Positions 22,670 through 35,448 are shown, counted from the stretch's first letter. The stretch: 64,000 nucleotides of DNA from Agroathelia rolfsii (GCA_018343915.1 JABRWF010000006.1:2418001-2482000); one strand, 5' to 3'. The notes: generated from the sequence alone by a model not told the origin. Made by a program: numbers and translations.

Positions 22670-24222
22670 CTAGACCATGTCATCATCTCCAGCCTTGTTC
22701 TTTTCCTCCACCTCAAGACCATCTATCCTTACACTACTTATAGGCCTTATTTGAGTCGGTTGCCATGCAGTGACGGGATTCGGCACGCCGGAGTTGGGGC
22801 GCGATGTCGATGTACTAGTGGATGTGGAAAGCTTGTGACTATGAATGTTAACAACCGCTTGCAGCGGCGCACAACTGGACACGCAATGTTTACTACGGAG
22901 GGATGAACATCGGCCTACGTGGATAGCGAGGAGTGTAAACGTGACAGCCTATTTATTTATTTTCAAAAATCATGAGTGGTAGTGATCACACCGCATTACA
23001 ATCTTCGGAGTACTCACGATCACCTGTATCATCTAGCAACCGAGGGAATATAATTTACTCATGGTCAGTAAAGTTTGGCTCCTCTAGCATTGCTGGCTCG
23101 AATAAAAACCGAGGTAACGACTCACCACTTCAAATACAACGTATTCACCAAGAGAGCGAGTGATACGGCAACATATGAGAATTATCAAGCAAACAGCATA
23201 GACAGCACCGGATTGAATGATGATTGCTGCTGCGATCAGGAGCCTTTTGTTTGACGTCTTGGGGGGATGTGCTACTGCTGCGGAAGCGTTTGTCGAGGCG
23301 CTATGTTGGCTTACCCACCATATACGTAGTCCGATTAAAACTATATATTGACCAGGTTGTGATTTCGCATGAATAAAAGGAGATAAGGTAGGTAGGATGA
23401 TGCCCTCACATGAAGAAGTTACGTTGGTGACAAATGTCAACGTATAAAATACAATCGTTAGGGTGTCAATGACATGTGAGGCCTTGGAAATAGAATGTAG
23501 CTTTTCAGGATTGATAAAAAATAACATAGCGGGAGGTGCTATTGCTGGTTTTGAGTAGGGTAATTAGTTACTGGACCCACAACGTATTTCAACACCGTGA
23601 TTACGGACCAAGGTTGGCTAGATAGCATAACAACAGCCCGATGAACATCCTTCTTTCTCCATTCCAAACTACATAGAGACGCCAGAGCTGTGTATTGGTT
23701 GAACATAGCCTCGTTTAATACAAGATGTCGTGCTTCAAGAGGGCCTGGGATTGCAAGCTTACCATGATGGCATCCCCTATGTATGTCTGTGCACCAAAAA
23801 TCAAGATCGACGCCACCTCTAACTGCTTTCCTCCCATCAAAAATTGTAGTGTGCTTGAGCCATTATTTCCCTTGGTAAAGGTATTTATGGATTGTGTCAG
23901 ACTCATAGAGATGTGCTATGAGTTCAAAGGAAACAAATAAGAAATCGCTAACACCGAAGGGTTAGCAGAGGACTAACAGTCGTAGCAAGAACAAACATAA
24001 TGATTAATACAGGAAGATTCGTGAGCTTGGCATTCCTGCTCCCATGCTTCCACAGAAGGAAGAGAGAGGCTGGGAACAAAATCAAGAGAAGTCCTGTAAT
24101 GAAGCAACTTCAATATAATTGAAGATATTATATTGGGGAGAAGTTCAGAATGCACCATATAAAAGTGGTTCAAGAAAGAGAGACACCAGAAGTACTGTGG
24201 TAAGTTTTGAAGCGCCGTCCAT
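22670..24222 (-). CDS. Seven-helix membrane protein of the basidiomycete-specific type (copy B)
   Basis: This is a paralogue of the gene at 6998-8500, in opposite orientation. The ATG at 24222 gives MDGASKLTTVLLVSLFLEPL and LYG. The next exons carry GLLLILFPASLFLLWKHGSR, HISMSLTQSINTFTKG, FGAQTYIGDAIM, LWRLYVVWNGERRMFIGLLL, then TLTIVFYTLTFVTNV, LIGLRIWWVSQ, IIIQSGAVYAVCLIILICC and AVTFTLLAIHVG. It closes with a Ser/Thr-rich cytosolic tail ending at 22670. Intron positions and phases match copy A, including the shared GTCCGT donor. All joins stay in frame, so it looks intact. Function is unknown; the family is common in Agaricomycetes and resembles receptor-like seven-helix proteins only in topology. 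Confidence 0.7.
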
Positions 24223-25151
24223 GGCAGGCATTTGCAAAGCCAAGAAGAAGAAAGAGATAGAGAGGGGGAAAGATACAAGAGGACGTAAAATACAGCTTCC
24301 AGAAGCCGTAGGTAACCCGAGCTACATGCAAGGGCCGATAAAGAAGGCAGAAATTCACTAGGCACCGGGCTTAGAGCAGTAAGATACGTAGCGGCAGGCC
24401 TGTGCCAATGCGATATAGCCGATATATATATGTACAAAAACATCTTGTACAAAAGCGAGAACATCGATCATCTTTGACATCAGATTGATATGATATGTTA
24501 ATCATGCACTGCCGAGAGTGAGGTGATGTATCTCATGTTAATAAAGACAGTCACCGAGTCAGAGAATTAGTTGTATAATTGTTGCTTAAGCTAAGGCACC
24601 AATCACAAGTTTTTCAAAATCTTGCGCCAACCTGTATGCAGATGCTGCATCGATGATGGTTACAGTTATGCATAAGCTGAGCCGCAGAACAAAGAACACC
24701 ATGATCGCTGGTAACACATTTGGTATCCAACTTACGAGACAGGCATCATTATGTTGGATAGGTCCAGTGATGAAGATAATAATTTATAGAATTCTCCTGA
24801 TGGAAAGATCAACGCATATGAGCATCACAGTAATACTCGAGATGTACTAGAGTACTAACGGTACTGACCCACGGTTGAAGTCTAGTCACTGGGTTGGCTC
24901 AGGCTAAAGATCTTGCCGGGTGGGGATTTGAAACTCCGAGGCGGTTGCAGATGTGTGAGACCGGAAGCAGATGGGGCATGTCAGAATATCCAGGACCCCA
25001 GGCGCGGCCATGGCCCACAGGAGACCGATGCAGGCTTCGATGACTTCAATGCCTATAAATATGAAGCAAGAAAAGTTGCAGTCGCTGATACTAACCAACG
25101 ATCCAAACACACAATCCATACGTCCAATCCCAACCACTCAAGCTAACTAAT
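24223..25151. other. Divergent intergenic region between seven-helix gene B and AKR1
   Basis: The 929 bp hold the promoters of both flanking genes. AKR1 has a TATA box at 25054-25060. A GC-rich patch (about 24915-25030) contains short ORFs on both strands that have no recognisable domain. No other gene is supported. Confidence 0.55.
25054..25060 (+). promoter_or_regulatory. TATA box of AKR1
   Basis: The sequence TATAAAT lies about 92-98 bp upstream of the AKR1 ATG. It matches the TATA-type promoters of the other AKR copies. Confidence 0.6.
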
Positions 25152-26633
25152 ATGCCCCTGTCTACCACCCTTTCAACGCGCAAGATAGGCCACGAGTCCG
25201 TCGCTGCCATCGGATTTGGCACCATGGGCCTCTCAGCCTTCTATGGACAAATCGATGACGACGAGACAAGATTCAAGGTATGTGCTAGTTTAAGCGTCTT
25301 CAGCCATTTCTATCAATTGTGACCATGATTCTTCGAATTCTAAACACTCATGCACGCCGTAGTTCTTGGATGAGGTCCTTGCCAGTGGATGCAACTACTG
25401 GGACTCGGCAGATGTCTACGGAGATAGCGAGGATCTGTTGGGGAAATGGCAAATCGCCCTGGTTGCTAATTTATGAATACAATCCTTATTATAGTACACA
25501 TGCTTTATCTAGGTTCAAGAGAACCGGAAAGCGCGATCAGGTCTTCCTGGCCACTAAATTTGCTTTGCGTAGCTCCCCCGATCGTCTTGTGAATGGCGAT
25601 CCCGAATATGTTCACAAGGCTATCGACAAGTCTTTGTCTCGCTTGGGTATAGACTACGTCGATCTCTACTACATGCATAGGGCAGACAAGACTGTTCCAA
25701 TTGAGGTTTGTGCATATGCGGGTCACACAAAAATCCTATTTAGCTCACAATCTAACAGAAAACCGTTGGTGCTATGGCAGAACTTGTCAAGTATGCGTTT
25801 AAATCTTCGCTCAATAGTGCGTATCGATGTACAAACAATTGATTATAGGTCCGGCAAGGTGAAATATCTTGGTCTCTCCGAGTGTTCGGCTTCCACTTTA
25901 CATCGTGCACACGCTGTCCACCCGATTGCTGCGCTCCAGGTCGAATATTCCCCTTTCACGCTCGATATTGAGGACGAGAAGATTGCCCTTCTCAAGACTG
26001 CTCGTGAGCTCGGTGTTGCTGTCATTGCTTATTCTCCTCTTGGTCGCGGACTAATTACTGGACAATACGTATGTGTTTCACTAACCACATTGATGTGAGA
26101 TTTAATTGCTCACTCTGTATATAGAAAAGTCCAGATGACTTCGAAGAAGGCGACTTCCGAAGGGCTGTCCCACGGTAAGTCAAAACGCGGTATCTTTCTT
26201 AGTACAATCTGCAAACGGTACCAACTATGTAATAGGTATTCCGCAGAAAATTTCCCCAACATCCTCAAGCTCGCCGATGGCCTGAAAAAGGTTGGAGAGA
26301 AACACAGCGCTACAGCCGGCCAAGTCGCTCTTGCCTTCCTCTTGGCTCAGGGTGATGACATCATCCCCATTCCTGGTACTCGCAAGAGCAAAGTAGGACA
26401 TTTTTGCACGCATACATGCCCTTATTTTTCAAATACGAAGGTGGATCACTTACCAATTTTCATCTTGCTTTCTATAGTATCTTCTGGAGAACTTGGGTGC
26501 TTTGAAAGTCAAGTTGACACCCGAAGATATCGCAGAAGTTCGTGCCATTGCCCAAGCGGCCGATGCGACGAACGGTGATAGATATCCGCCGGCAATGGCT
26601 GATGCGTTGTTTGCGGATACGCCGGAATTGTGA
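25152..26633 (+). CDS. Aldo-keto reductase, copy 1 (AKR13/YakC-like)
   Basis: This is an NADP(H)-dependent (beta/alpha)8-barrel oxidoreductase acting on aldehydes or ketones. Exon 1, 25152-25277, gives MPLSTTLSTRKIGHESVAAI and [12 protein letters not shown]. Exon 2, 25363-25448, holds [11 protein letters not shown] with the catalytic Asp and Tyr. The exon from 25513 starts [17 protein letters not shown] with the catalytic Lys and has [13 protein letters not shown] with the catalytic His. Then come [43 protein letters not shown] (cofactor phosphate site) and a C-terminus ending FADTPEL. The tetrad is complete. The second intron starts with GC instead of GT (25449-25450). It is the only plus-strand AKR here and, with copy 5, forms one subclade. 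Substrate is unknown. Confidence 0.88.
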
Positions 26634-27515
26634 AATTAAAGTCAGAATATAAAATGAGGAAAATATCAGCCTGCAGGTCTGCACAAGACAAAGACTTCGT
26701 TGTATTTTAGAACTGCATTATTTTATCACGTGTCTCTATAACTCCGCAAGTTGATGCAACGGTTGCTTTACCTCCTTTTTTTCTCACTTCTGTTGCCTTT
26801 TTCCTCCATTCTCGGTGTTTCACCCCATTGATATACTAATTTGTTTACGTGTTCCGGTGTTGTTCACCTGTACTTTCCTCTTTTTCACTTCCGCGTTTCT
26901 CACACTCCATTTATCTGACAGTAATTGTTCCTGTGAGAATACAATCAGATAATCACAATTCCAAGCAATCACCTGGGGATGGCCGATTATAATTTTAGTC
27001 CCATTTAATAGCACAAGCTGCATTCCCAAATGTTGGCCCTGTACGAGCAACTGCCAGTGAATCCCATGAATTTTTGTCGGATACCCTCGAATCAACTTGA
27101 AATAAATCCAAGGGACACACCGAAAGCAACGGAGCGGTAGCTCGGACTGTCCACGCACAAAACATTCAGTCTGAACTAGAATCGTACCAATCACGTGGAT
27201 AACATATTCTAACAATGATGAGATTTTATCGCTTCCTGGACAGGTATTAGCGATGTACTTGGACTTTCAAATGCTTCTAAGCTCGATTAGTATGCTCCCT
27301 AGCGTTGTTGTGTTGCTAGTGCACTATCGGTAGGCATTTGGTTAGGTTAGGCTGATATAGTATAGACGTTATTTGTATCATTCGAGACACTGTCAGAAAG
27401 GTAAGGTAGTATTTTAAAGGTACTGATTGTATAACGATATCGTCAGTAGAAATATTTGTTAGATTTATGGATGTTATTCCCGCGACATTCATGGCAGCGA
27501 GGCAACAAGGACAAT
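26634..27515. other. Convergent region between AKR1 and AKR2
   Basis: This separates the two converging AKR 3' ends. A minus-strand ORF at 26820-27215 (131 codons) has no recognisable domain and no paralogue at the other AKR ends. I do not call it a gene. Confidence 0.5.
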
Positions 27516-29015
27516 TCACAGTTCCGGTGTGTCCGCAAACAAAAACTCCGAACTTCCAGGGGGATATCTTTCGCCATTGGCTGCGTCAGCTGCATCGGCA
27601 GCGGCGCGAACTTCAGCCAGATCCTCAGGTGTCAGTTTGATCTTCAAAGCTCCCAAGTTCTCTTTCAGGTACTGTCACACAAAAATAGACAGTTGGTTTT
27701 CAGTAGTCAAGAAATAGCTGTATATGTGTTTGAAGAACGTACCCTGCTCTTGCGAGTGCCCGGGATAGGGATGATATCATCACCCTGTTCAAGGAGGAAG
27801 GCGAGGGCGACTTGGCCAGCTGTAGCGTTGTGTTTCTCACCAATCTTCTTCAAGCCATCTGCGAGCTTGAGGATATTGGGGAAGTTCTCCGCAGAATATC
27901 TATGTGAGTAATATCATACATTTACAATATGCTTGAAAGGATGCCAGCATTTCACTAACCGAGGAACTATCCTCCGGAAATCGCCTTCCTCGAAATCATC
28001 TGGGCTTTTCTGTGTAATAATACGAGTAATTCATGAATCGGCGTTAAAGCTTATGTAGAAACAGCTTTTCTATTACTTACGTATTGACCTGTTATTAAAC
28101 CACGGCCAAGAGGCGAATATGCAACAATAACAACGCCAAGCTCACGAGCAGTCTTCAGAAGAGCAATCTTTTCATCCTCGATATCGAGCGTGAAAGCGGA
28201 GTATTCGACCTGGAGAGCAGCGATGGGGTGGATGGCATGCGCACGACGTAAAGTAGCGGCGGAGCACTCCGAGAGGCCGAGGTATTTCACCTTGCCAGCT
28301 CTATAGCAATGTATTTAAATATCTTAGAGGGGCGTCATTATTACTTAGCACACACTTGACGAGTTCTGCCATAGCACCAACAGTTTTCTGTAAGATAGAT
28401 CAATATGAGCCAGATAATTCCACACATTAACGTGCAATAAGCCAACCTCGATAGGGACAGTTCTATCCGCTCTATGCATGTAATAGAGATCCACATAATC
28501 GATGCCCAAACGGGACAAAGACTTATTGATTGCCTGATGGACGTACTCGGGGTCGCCATTGACTCGGCGACCATTGGGAAACTGGCCTATCGCAAACTTG
28601 GTGGCCAAAAAGACCTGATCACGCTTTCCGGATCTCTTGAACCTGAAAATATTCGAATTTCATGTAAGCATCATAACCATAAACAAATGCTTAGAATATG
28701 TTTACCATTTCGCCAAAAGATCTTCGTTATCTCCATAGATATCTGCCGAGTCCCAGTAGTTGCATCCACTCGCAAGCACCTCATCTAAGAACTGTGATGT
28801 GTGTGCCAGTGATTTATCAGCATTTTTGAAGAGTGATCATCAGCTTATAAGCTTGGATGATGTCTAGTATCATCGGGACTGACACGTACGTTTAATCTCG
28901 TCTCGTCGTCATCGATTTGACCATAAAAGGCAGAGAGACCCATGGCGCCAAATCCAATGGCAGCGACGGACTCATTGCCTATCTTGCGCGTTGGAAGAGT
29001 AGTGGACAAAGGCAT
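27516..29015 (-). CDS. Aldo-keto reductase, copy 2
   Basis: The start is the ATG at 29015 and the stop is at 27516. The exon order matches AKR1, with the same catalytic Asp/Tyr/Lys/His set: [21 protein letters not shown], and [13 protein letters not shown]. The central exon reads [20 protein letters not shown] and [19 protein letters not shown] sequence, followed by [13 protein letters not shown] and [15 protein letters not shown]. The second intron begins GTAAAC. It differs from AKR1/5 in FKRSGKRDQ and LLEQGDD, marking the second subclade with copies 3 and 4. It is closest to copy 3, since even parts of the last intron and the 3' exon are alignable, suggesting a recent duplication. The gene looks intact. 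It is expected to be a soluble cytosolic reductase. Confidence 0.87.
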
Positions 29016-29504
29016 GTTGGGTAATCTTGATTGCTCGAGGGGTCGTGTGCTTAAAGTGCTGGCTATCGATGGTTTTTAGTTTGTGGTATTTATAGGTCTT
29101 GAAAGTTCCCTTTTCGCCGCTGATGCACCCACTCATGGCCGAGTTCTGAATTCTTTAGCATATTTGGCTACGGGGACTGTATGCCTTACACAAGAGAATC
29201 CATCAATTCCAAAACTAAAATCCACCTTTCTCTGCGCCATTTAGATTAATTCAAATCGCTTCTTTGATAAATATTATCCATTTAGTGGTGTTACCCACTC
29301 TGATTCCGTATCGGTGTGTTCGCATGAACTTAGCAAGTAAATGACCAATGCCATATTGGTATATAATCATAACAAATGGGTCATGAACAAGATGCAATCA
29401 TTACGAATATGCCGATCATATAACGATTTTATAGATACACACGTTTCAGACATTTATAGATTTGCTATCCGTTATACTCGATAGAGCGAGGTAATAGGGA
29501 CAGT
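29016..29504 (-). promoter_or_regulatory. Promoter region of AKR2 with conserved upstream blocks
   Basis: A TATA element (TTTATAGG-type, about 29088-29096) lies about 75 bp before the ATG. Further up, 29117-29155 holds GCACCCACTCA and GAGTTCTGAATTCTT, shared with AKR4. At 29291-29329 ACCCACTCTGATTCCG and ATCGGTGTGT are shared with AKR3. These blocks are non-coding and probably retained from the duplications. Confidence 0.5.
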
Positions 29505-31028
29505 TCACAGCTCCGGTGTGTCCGCAAACAAGTTTTCCGACATGCCAGGAGGATATCTTTCGCCATTGGCTGCGTCAGCTGCTTTGGCAGTGGCACGAAC
29601 TTCAGCCAGATCCTCAGGTGTCAGTTTGATCTTCAAAGCTCCCAAGTTCTCTTTCAAGTACTGTCACGCAAACACAGACAATTAGCTTTCAGTAGCCAAC
29701 AAATAACTGTGTATGCATTTAAAGAACATACCTTGCTCTTGCGAGTGCCCGGGATAGGGATGATATCATCACCCTGTTCAAGGAGGAAGGCGAGGGCGAC
29801 TTGGCCAGCTGTAGCGTTGTGTTTCTCACCAACCCTCTTCAAGCCATCTGCGAGCTTGAGGATATTGGGGAAGTTTTCAGCAGAGTATCTGTGTTGAGGG
29901 TGTCGTTTGTTTACGATATTTGAAAAAATAAAACGCCAACATTCCACTAACCGAGAAACCATCCTCCTAAAATCACTTTCTTCAAAGTCATCTGGGCTCT
30001 TCTGTATAATAGTATATATAGTGTATGAGTGAGGTTACCATGCATGTACAATCGTTTTCCCATGACTTACATATTGACCCGTGATTAGACCACGACCAAG
30101 AGGTGAATAGGCGACAACCGTAATGCCAAGCTCACGAGCGGTCTTGAGAAGAGCGATTTTCTCATCCTCAATATCAAGTGTAAACGGGGAGTATTCAACC
30201 TGAAGGGCAGCGATGGGATGGACGGCATGCGCACGGCGCAAAGTAGCAGCTGAGCATTCCGAGAGGCCGAGATATTTTACCTTGCCAGCTCTGTAGTGAC
30301 AAATTTGAGTATCAAAGGGCATGATTATTATGGTGTTCCGCATACTTTACAAGTTCTGCCATGGCGCTGACAGTTTTCTGTGGGATAGATTAAATTAAGC
30401 GAAACAACTTCCTCGTCATTGATATGCAATGAGCCAACCTCGATGGGGACGGTTTTATCTGCTCTGTGCATGTAATAGAGATCCACATAATCGATGCCTA
30501 AACGGGACAACGACTTATTGATTGCCTGGTGGACGTACTCGGGATCGCCGTTGATAAAGCGATTGTTAGGAAACTGGCCAAAGGCAAACTTGGTGGCCAA
30601 AAAGACCTGATCGCGCTTGCCGGATCTCTTAAACCTAAGCAAAAACAAACAAACAATCCAAGTGTTGCATAATTATCATAGCCTTGAACGGGAATCCAAA
30701 ACATACTGACCATTTTGACAAAAGATCTTCACTATCTCCATAGATATCTGCAGAATCCCAGTAGTTGCATCCGCTCGTAAATACCTCATCCAAGAACTGT
30801 GATGTTTATGCCAGTAATTTGTCAGTATTTTTGATGAAAGACCACCACCAATGTATAAGAGTGGGAATGTCAGCGACTGGCAGCATCTGGACTATTACAT
30901 ACGTTCAATCTCGTCTCATCGTCATCGACTTGGCCATAAAAGGCCGAGAGACCCATGGTGCCAAATCCGATGGCAGTGACGGATTCATTGCCTATCTTGC
31001 GCGTTGGGAGAGTGGTAGACAAAGGCAT
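29505..31028 (-). CDS. Aldo-keto reductase, copy 3
   Basis: The start is the ATG at 31028 ([17 protein letters not shown]) and the stop is at 29505 after a C-terminus ending FADTPEL. The catalytic set is present: [24 protein letters not shown] and [13 protein letters not shown]. The exon with [20 protein letters not shown] and [20 protein letters not shown] is uninterrupted. The second intron uses the donor [15 protein letters not shown] and [12 protein letters not shown] place it with copies 2 and 4. All joins stay in frame. Regulation may be shared with copies 2 and 4 through the conserved TATA context TATATAGGTC and upstream ACCCACTC blocks (inference). Confidence 0.87.
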
Positions 31029-32497
31029 GTTGGTTGAACTTATTTGTTTGAGGACTGTTGTGTTTGGATAGATGGCGACTGATTACTCCTCTTTATATAG
31101 GTCTTGATTTTTTTTTCCCTGTCGGTGTACCCACCCACAAGATCCCTATTTGAGTATATCCCGCTATAGCGATCGCGCGTCTCACGGAAGAAAGAGAATA
31201 TGTTAATTTCCTAACCAAAGTCCTCCCTTTCGCCGCGCTGTTGATATCACCCGGCTTCATTGAGTCGGTAGCGTTACCCACTCCGACTCCGCATCGGTAT
31301 GTCCAAAATAATGAATGACAAGTTCCATATAATCACACAGAACTCATTACAACATACATTGATTTGGGGTCAACGAAAGTACGGACAACTTGAAAGGCTT
31401 TATATAGACTCAAGGAGGATGACGTGAGAGTGTGCTTCTACGAGTGTAAATCATGATTTAGTGCGATGATGATGCATGTGGCGGTAAATCTCCGGTTAGG
31501 TAGTCGAAAATTAATCTCGATGTCTTGCTGAGAGGTGTGCTGTTTAGGTAACATTAGCAGCATCATTTGTGATATGATTGCATGCGTAACTAATGGTCCT
31601 GTAGCCCAGCGGTATCAAATCAAATCTTTGATCAGCGTGTTTATTACTGAATCGCATACTACCACAATCTTCTTTTTTATTATCACGTTTGTTTTCTTCG
31701 CTCGAATCAAGAATATGGGTTATGGGAGGCCCACTTGTTTGCTATATGTGGCCGCAGCCTTCGCCTTTCTTAAGAGGCCAACTCAAATTGTGTACCACTG
31801 GCACAACCGTGGGGTTTGAAATTTTATCATCTTTTACACTTGGGTGGCCTAAAGTTACGGTTGGCGTAATAATTGACTACTACTCATACTACGATGATAG
31901 CTTCACAAAACACAGGGACTTGCCGTCTTCGATTGAAGAGGCGGTATTATCAGATTCTAAACCAATAGTGATGTATCGGTTTTTGTGTGCACAAAGGGTG
32001 AGCAAGCGTGAAGGATAAAATTTGCAGCTTTAAACGCAACAAGTGTTTGACGCATTAAGAGTCGGAGATAGTATCGATCCATCCTGATTCCCAAATTCAT
32101 GATACTGACGGTAGACTGGAGGCGCTTACACTCATTTTTTAAAAATAAAAATAAAAAGCGAAATTCAGTAGAAATACAAGTAGCAAAGTTCATTAGAGAT
32201 AAATTTTACGTCTGATCACCAGGTAATCAGTATCTGCACTTATTAGCCCTGAACTACAATTTTCCTTAGTTATTTCAAAAAGTCGATTGTTCTGCTTGAT
32301 TGAGACAGGAAGATTATATGTTATCATTGAAAAGAAATTGTTCCTATACTTTATTCTGTATGCAACACAGGTAAACCAAGTATGGAACTAAAGTTATTAT
32401 TTAAGATTTAAAAGTCCACAGTTGCAAGATGTTATCGTCATCTCTCTCATATGAATAAGCCGTAATGTTGTGAACAGGACGAGGTAGTGAAACTGTT
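31029..32497. other. Promoter of AKR3 and spacer to AKR4
   Basis: TATATA at 31094-31099 lies about 70 bp before the AKR3 ATG. The block TTACCCACTCCGACTCCG at about 31274-31291 matches the AKR2 upstream block. The rest is AT-rich; plus-strand ORFs near 31535-32018 lack any recognisable domain. No further gene is supported. Confidence 0.55.
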
Positions 32498-33991
32498 TCA
32501 AAGCTCCGGCGTATCCACGAACAATGTATCTACAAACCAAGTAGGATATCTATCGCCGTTGGCTGCATCAGCTGCTTGTGCGGTGGCACGAACTTCAGTA
32601 AGGTCCTCTGGTGTCAACTTGATCTTCAAAGCACCCAGATTCTCTTGCAAGTACTAGGAGATGATCACGAGCAATCAGCTTCGATTTAGTCCGAACGAGA
32701 TGGCTGTATGCACTAGGAGAACTCACCTTGCTCTTACGAGTGCCCGGAATAGGAATGATGTCATCACCTTGTTCAAGGAGGAAGGCAAGGGCAACTTGGC
32801 CGGCCGTAGCATTATGCTTCTCTCCAATCTTCTTCAGGCCATCTGCAAGTTTGAGGATATTGGGAAAGTTTTCTGCAGAGTATCTGCAAGTAATGGATAT
32901 CATTTAACTACAATACAGTCAGAACGGAGATAATGGGAGACCTACCGAGGAACAGTCCTTCTAAAGTCACCTTCTTCGAAATCATCTGGGCTTTTCTGCG
33001 TAACAGTATTGACAACACATAAATAATGTTATATCTCATACAGTTTACAATGACTTACATATTGTCCAGTGATCAGGCCACGACCGAGAGGTGAATACGC
33101 AATGACAGCAACGCCAAGCTCACGAGCAGTCTTGAGAAGAGCGATTTTCTCATCTTCAATATCGAGCGTGAAGGGAGAGTACTCGACCTGGAGAGCGGCG
33201 ATCGGATGGATGGCGTGTGCACGGCGCAATGTCGCAGCCGAGCATTCGGAGAGTCCAAGATATTTCACCTTACCAGCTCTGGAGTAAATCTTCATTAGTA
33301 TCTGGATCCGCATCACCGTATGAATGTAGGGACCTACTTGACAAGTTCTGCCATGGCACGAACTGTTTTCTGTAGGAATGTTAATGAGCTCATTTTTTGT
33401 CTCACAGCGTTTGACCTTTGTAAACTGACCTCAATAGGAACGGTCTTATCCGCTCTGTGCATATAGTACAGATCGACATGATCGATTCCCAAACGAGATA
33501 GCGACTTGTTGAACGCCTGATGGACGTACTCGGGATCACCATTGACTGTGCGACCATCAGGAAACTGGCCTATAGCAAATTTTGTAGCCAAAAAGACTTG
33601 GTCACGCTTGCCGGATCTTTTGAACCTAAACATGGTGGATTTATAAGTAGTTTGTTAGTGAGTGGTATCATTTATCAATATAACAGTACTCAGGTTGTAC
33701 TTACCATTTTGCCAAGAGATCTTCACTGTCCCCATAAATATCTGCCGAGTCCCAGTAGTTACATCCACTGGCAAGGACCTCGTCCAAGAACTGCACAATC
33801 GATTTAGATAATTGCTCAAAGAAACCCAGGTAAATGAGAGTGCTCATTTGTGCTCAATGACGTACGTTTAATCTAGTCTCATCATCGTCGGCCTTGCCAT
33901 ACGCTATCGAAAGACCCATGGTACCAAATCCAATGGCAGCGACAGACTCATTGCCTATCTTACGTGTCGGAAGAGTAGTAGACAAAGGCAT
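32498..33991 (-). CDS. Aldo-keto reductase, copy 4
   Basis: The ATG at 33991 gives [20 protein letters not shown], and exon 1 ends after [11 protein letters not shown]. An in-frame upstream extension to 34246 is rejected because a TATA element (34073-34079) lies inside it. The catalytic tetrad is intact: [37 protein letters not shown]. The middle exon ([20 protein letters not shown]) and the [16 protein letters not shown] exon are complete, and the gene ends FVDTPEL at 32498. The second intron has a standard GTAAGT donor. It belongs with copies 2 and 3 by the FKRSG and LLEQG markers. It carries an Asn-to-Asp change in GQFPDG and YG-K-A in place of YGQVD near the N-terminus. Confidence 0.87.
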
Positions 33992-35448
33992 AATACGTTG
34001 TTTGGGTTGTTTTGAGCTGAAAGGATGGTACTTTGGCTGTTCGTTATGGATGGCCTTGTCTTTCTTTCGTGTATATATAGGTCCCAAATGCCTTTTCTTT
34101 TCTTCTCCACCATCGCTGCACCCACTCACTTCCGAGTTCTGGATTCTTCGATGAGCAAAGCCCGGTTTGCGGGGATCATGACCTTCACACAAGTAAGAGG
34201 ATACATCCGAAAAACACTGCCACTGGCATGCGTGGTTACTTTCCAACTCGTCCTTCTTGCCGCGTTATCATTTGGATGGTTATTTTAATTTGACCCACTC
34301 CAGTGCCGTATACAAATTTCATAGCCCTATATGATCATAACAATTGATATCATGATCATTATGTGGCCAGCGGAACTGCGTACGTGCGGACTCGGACTCA
34401 ATGGAAAACGACTGATTGTAATAACATCAGCGGTGCAAATGGGTATCCATGTGATCGCAATCGGAGGCAAATCTTGATGATGACCTGCGGCGGCCGGCTG
34501 TGACTTGTCTTGTACTAGTAGATAGAGTATGCTATGAAAGCTTCTACCCCACACTTCCCCGAACCCGCCATCAGGTGGCGGGCCCGTGTCCTGTAAGAAA
34601 TCACACAAATTGGCCGGAGCGTAGACGAATACATACATCCTAACAACAGCCTCAACTCTGTTTGGCGCAGCTTAGGCCGGCCGAGGCGAGTTTAGAACAT
34701 TTCAGTTCAATGTACTAGGACAGCGGACCTGGCTAATAATGCTACTCATCCATTAAGTTCAAGGCATATATGTTACAACTATAAATATTGGATTTAACCT
34801 GTTTTTTTTTTTTTTCTGGCCCTTGGGCATTCAATCACGACTCAGAAAGCCATTTTCATTCCCTTGTTACTCATCATTCTGCCCCGGAGTGGAGCTGTTC
34901 ATTCAACATCAGGAGCTTTGCAAACTATTAATTATGCCAATTGCTGAGTATCGTAATGTCGGTATTTGCGGGAACTTATAGTTACATGCGTTTTCCAACC
35001 CGTTCGGTTTCATGTCCGACTCTGAACTGTCTAGGAGTTACTATTGGTAGCACTCGGGGAAACATTATTCGTGATAAACAAAAACTCAAGACTTCAAGAC
35101 TCTCGGTGTTTTGGCTCTCTTTATTATGGAATACTCTCTCTTATATCTCTCTTTCCTCTCGGTCCTATTAGCTTACATATCTTCTCGTGTTTATACACTT
35201 TAGAACTAACACATTCGCCCCAGATGTCTGCATGACAGCATAATGACGAGATCCCTATTCCAATTTGGAGGTAATACTACTAGAAAAAGTTACAAAAAAA
35301 ACTAAAATTTTACTTGGGCTTTGTTGCAACGCCACCCATGAAGGATGGATATTGCGTCAGATCGATGAACTTGAACCTGCATTCCGACTTTACCCGGATC
35401 CTGTACAGAGAACGTTGTGTGCTTCATTTTTTTTACCAAATACCATTA
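33992..35448. other. Promoter of AKR4 and spacer to AKR5
   Basis: A TATATATAG element at 34072-34080 lies about 85 bp upstream of AKR4. The 34112-34150 segment shares GCACCCACTCA and GAGTTCTGGATTCTT with AKR2. A further segment (about 34540-34710) resembles the AKR5 upstream region at 37265-37480. No gene was recognised in 34300-35448. Confidence 0.5.
34072..34080 (-). promoter_or_regulatory. TATA box of AKR4
   Basis: CTATATATA on the gene strand, about 81-89 bp upstream of the ATG. The adjacent GGTC is shared with AKR2 and AKR3. Confidence 0.6.

Noticed and set aside
26820..27215. 131-codon ORF between AKR1 and AKR2
   Set aside because: No domain, no paralogue and no promoter or splice context were found.
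31590..31650. tRNA-like stretch (GTAGCCCAGCGGTATCAAATC)
   Set aside because: It cannot be folded into a cloverleaf with matching acceptor and T arms.
33992..34246. N-terminal extension of AKR4
   Set aside because: It is open in frame but includes the TATA box and the conserved upstream block; the other copies start at the equivalent of 33991.
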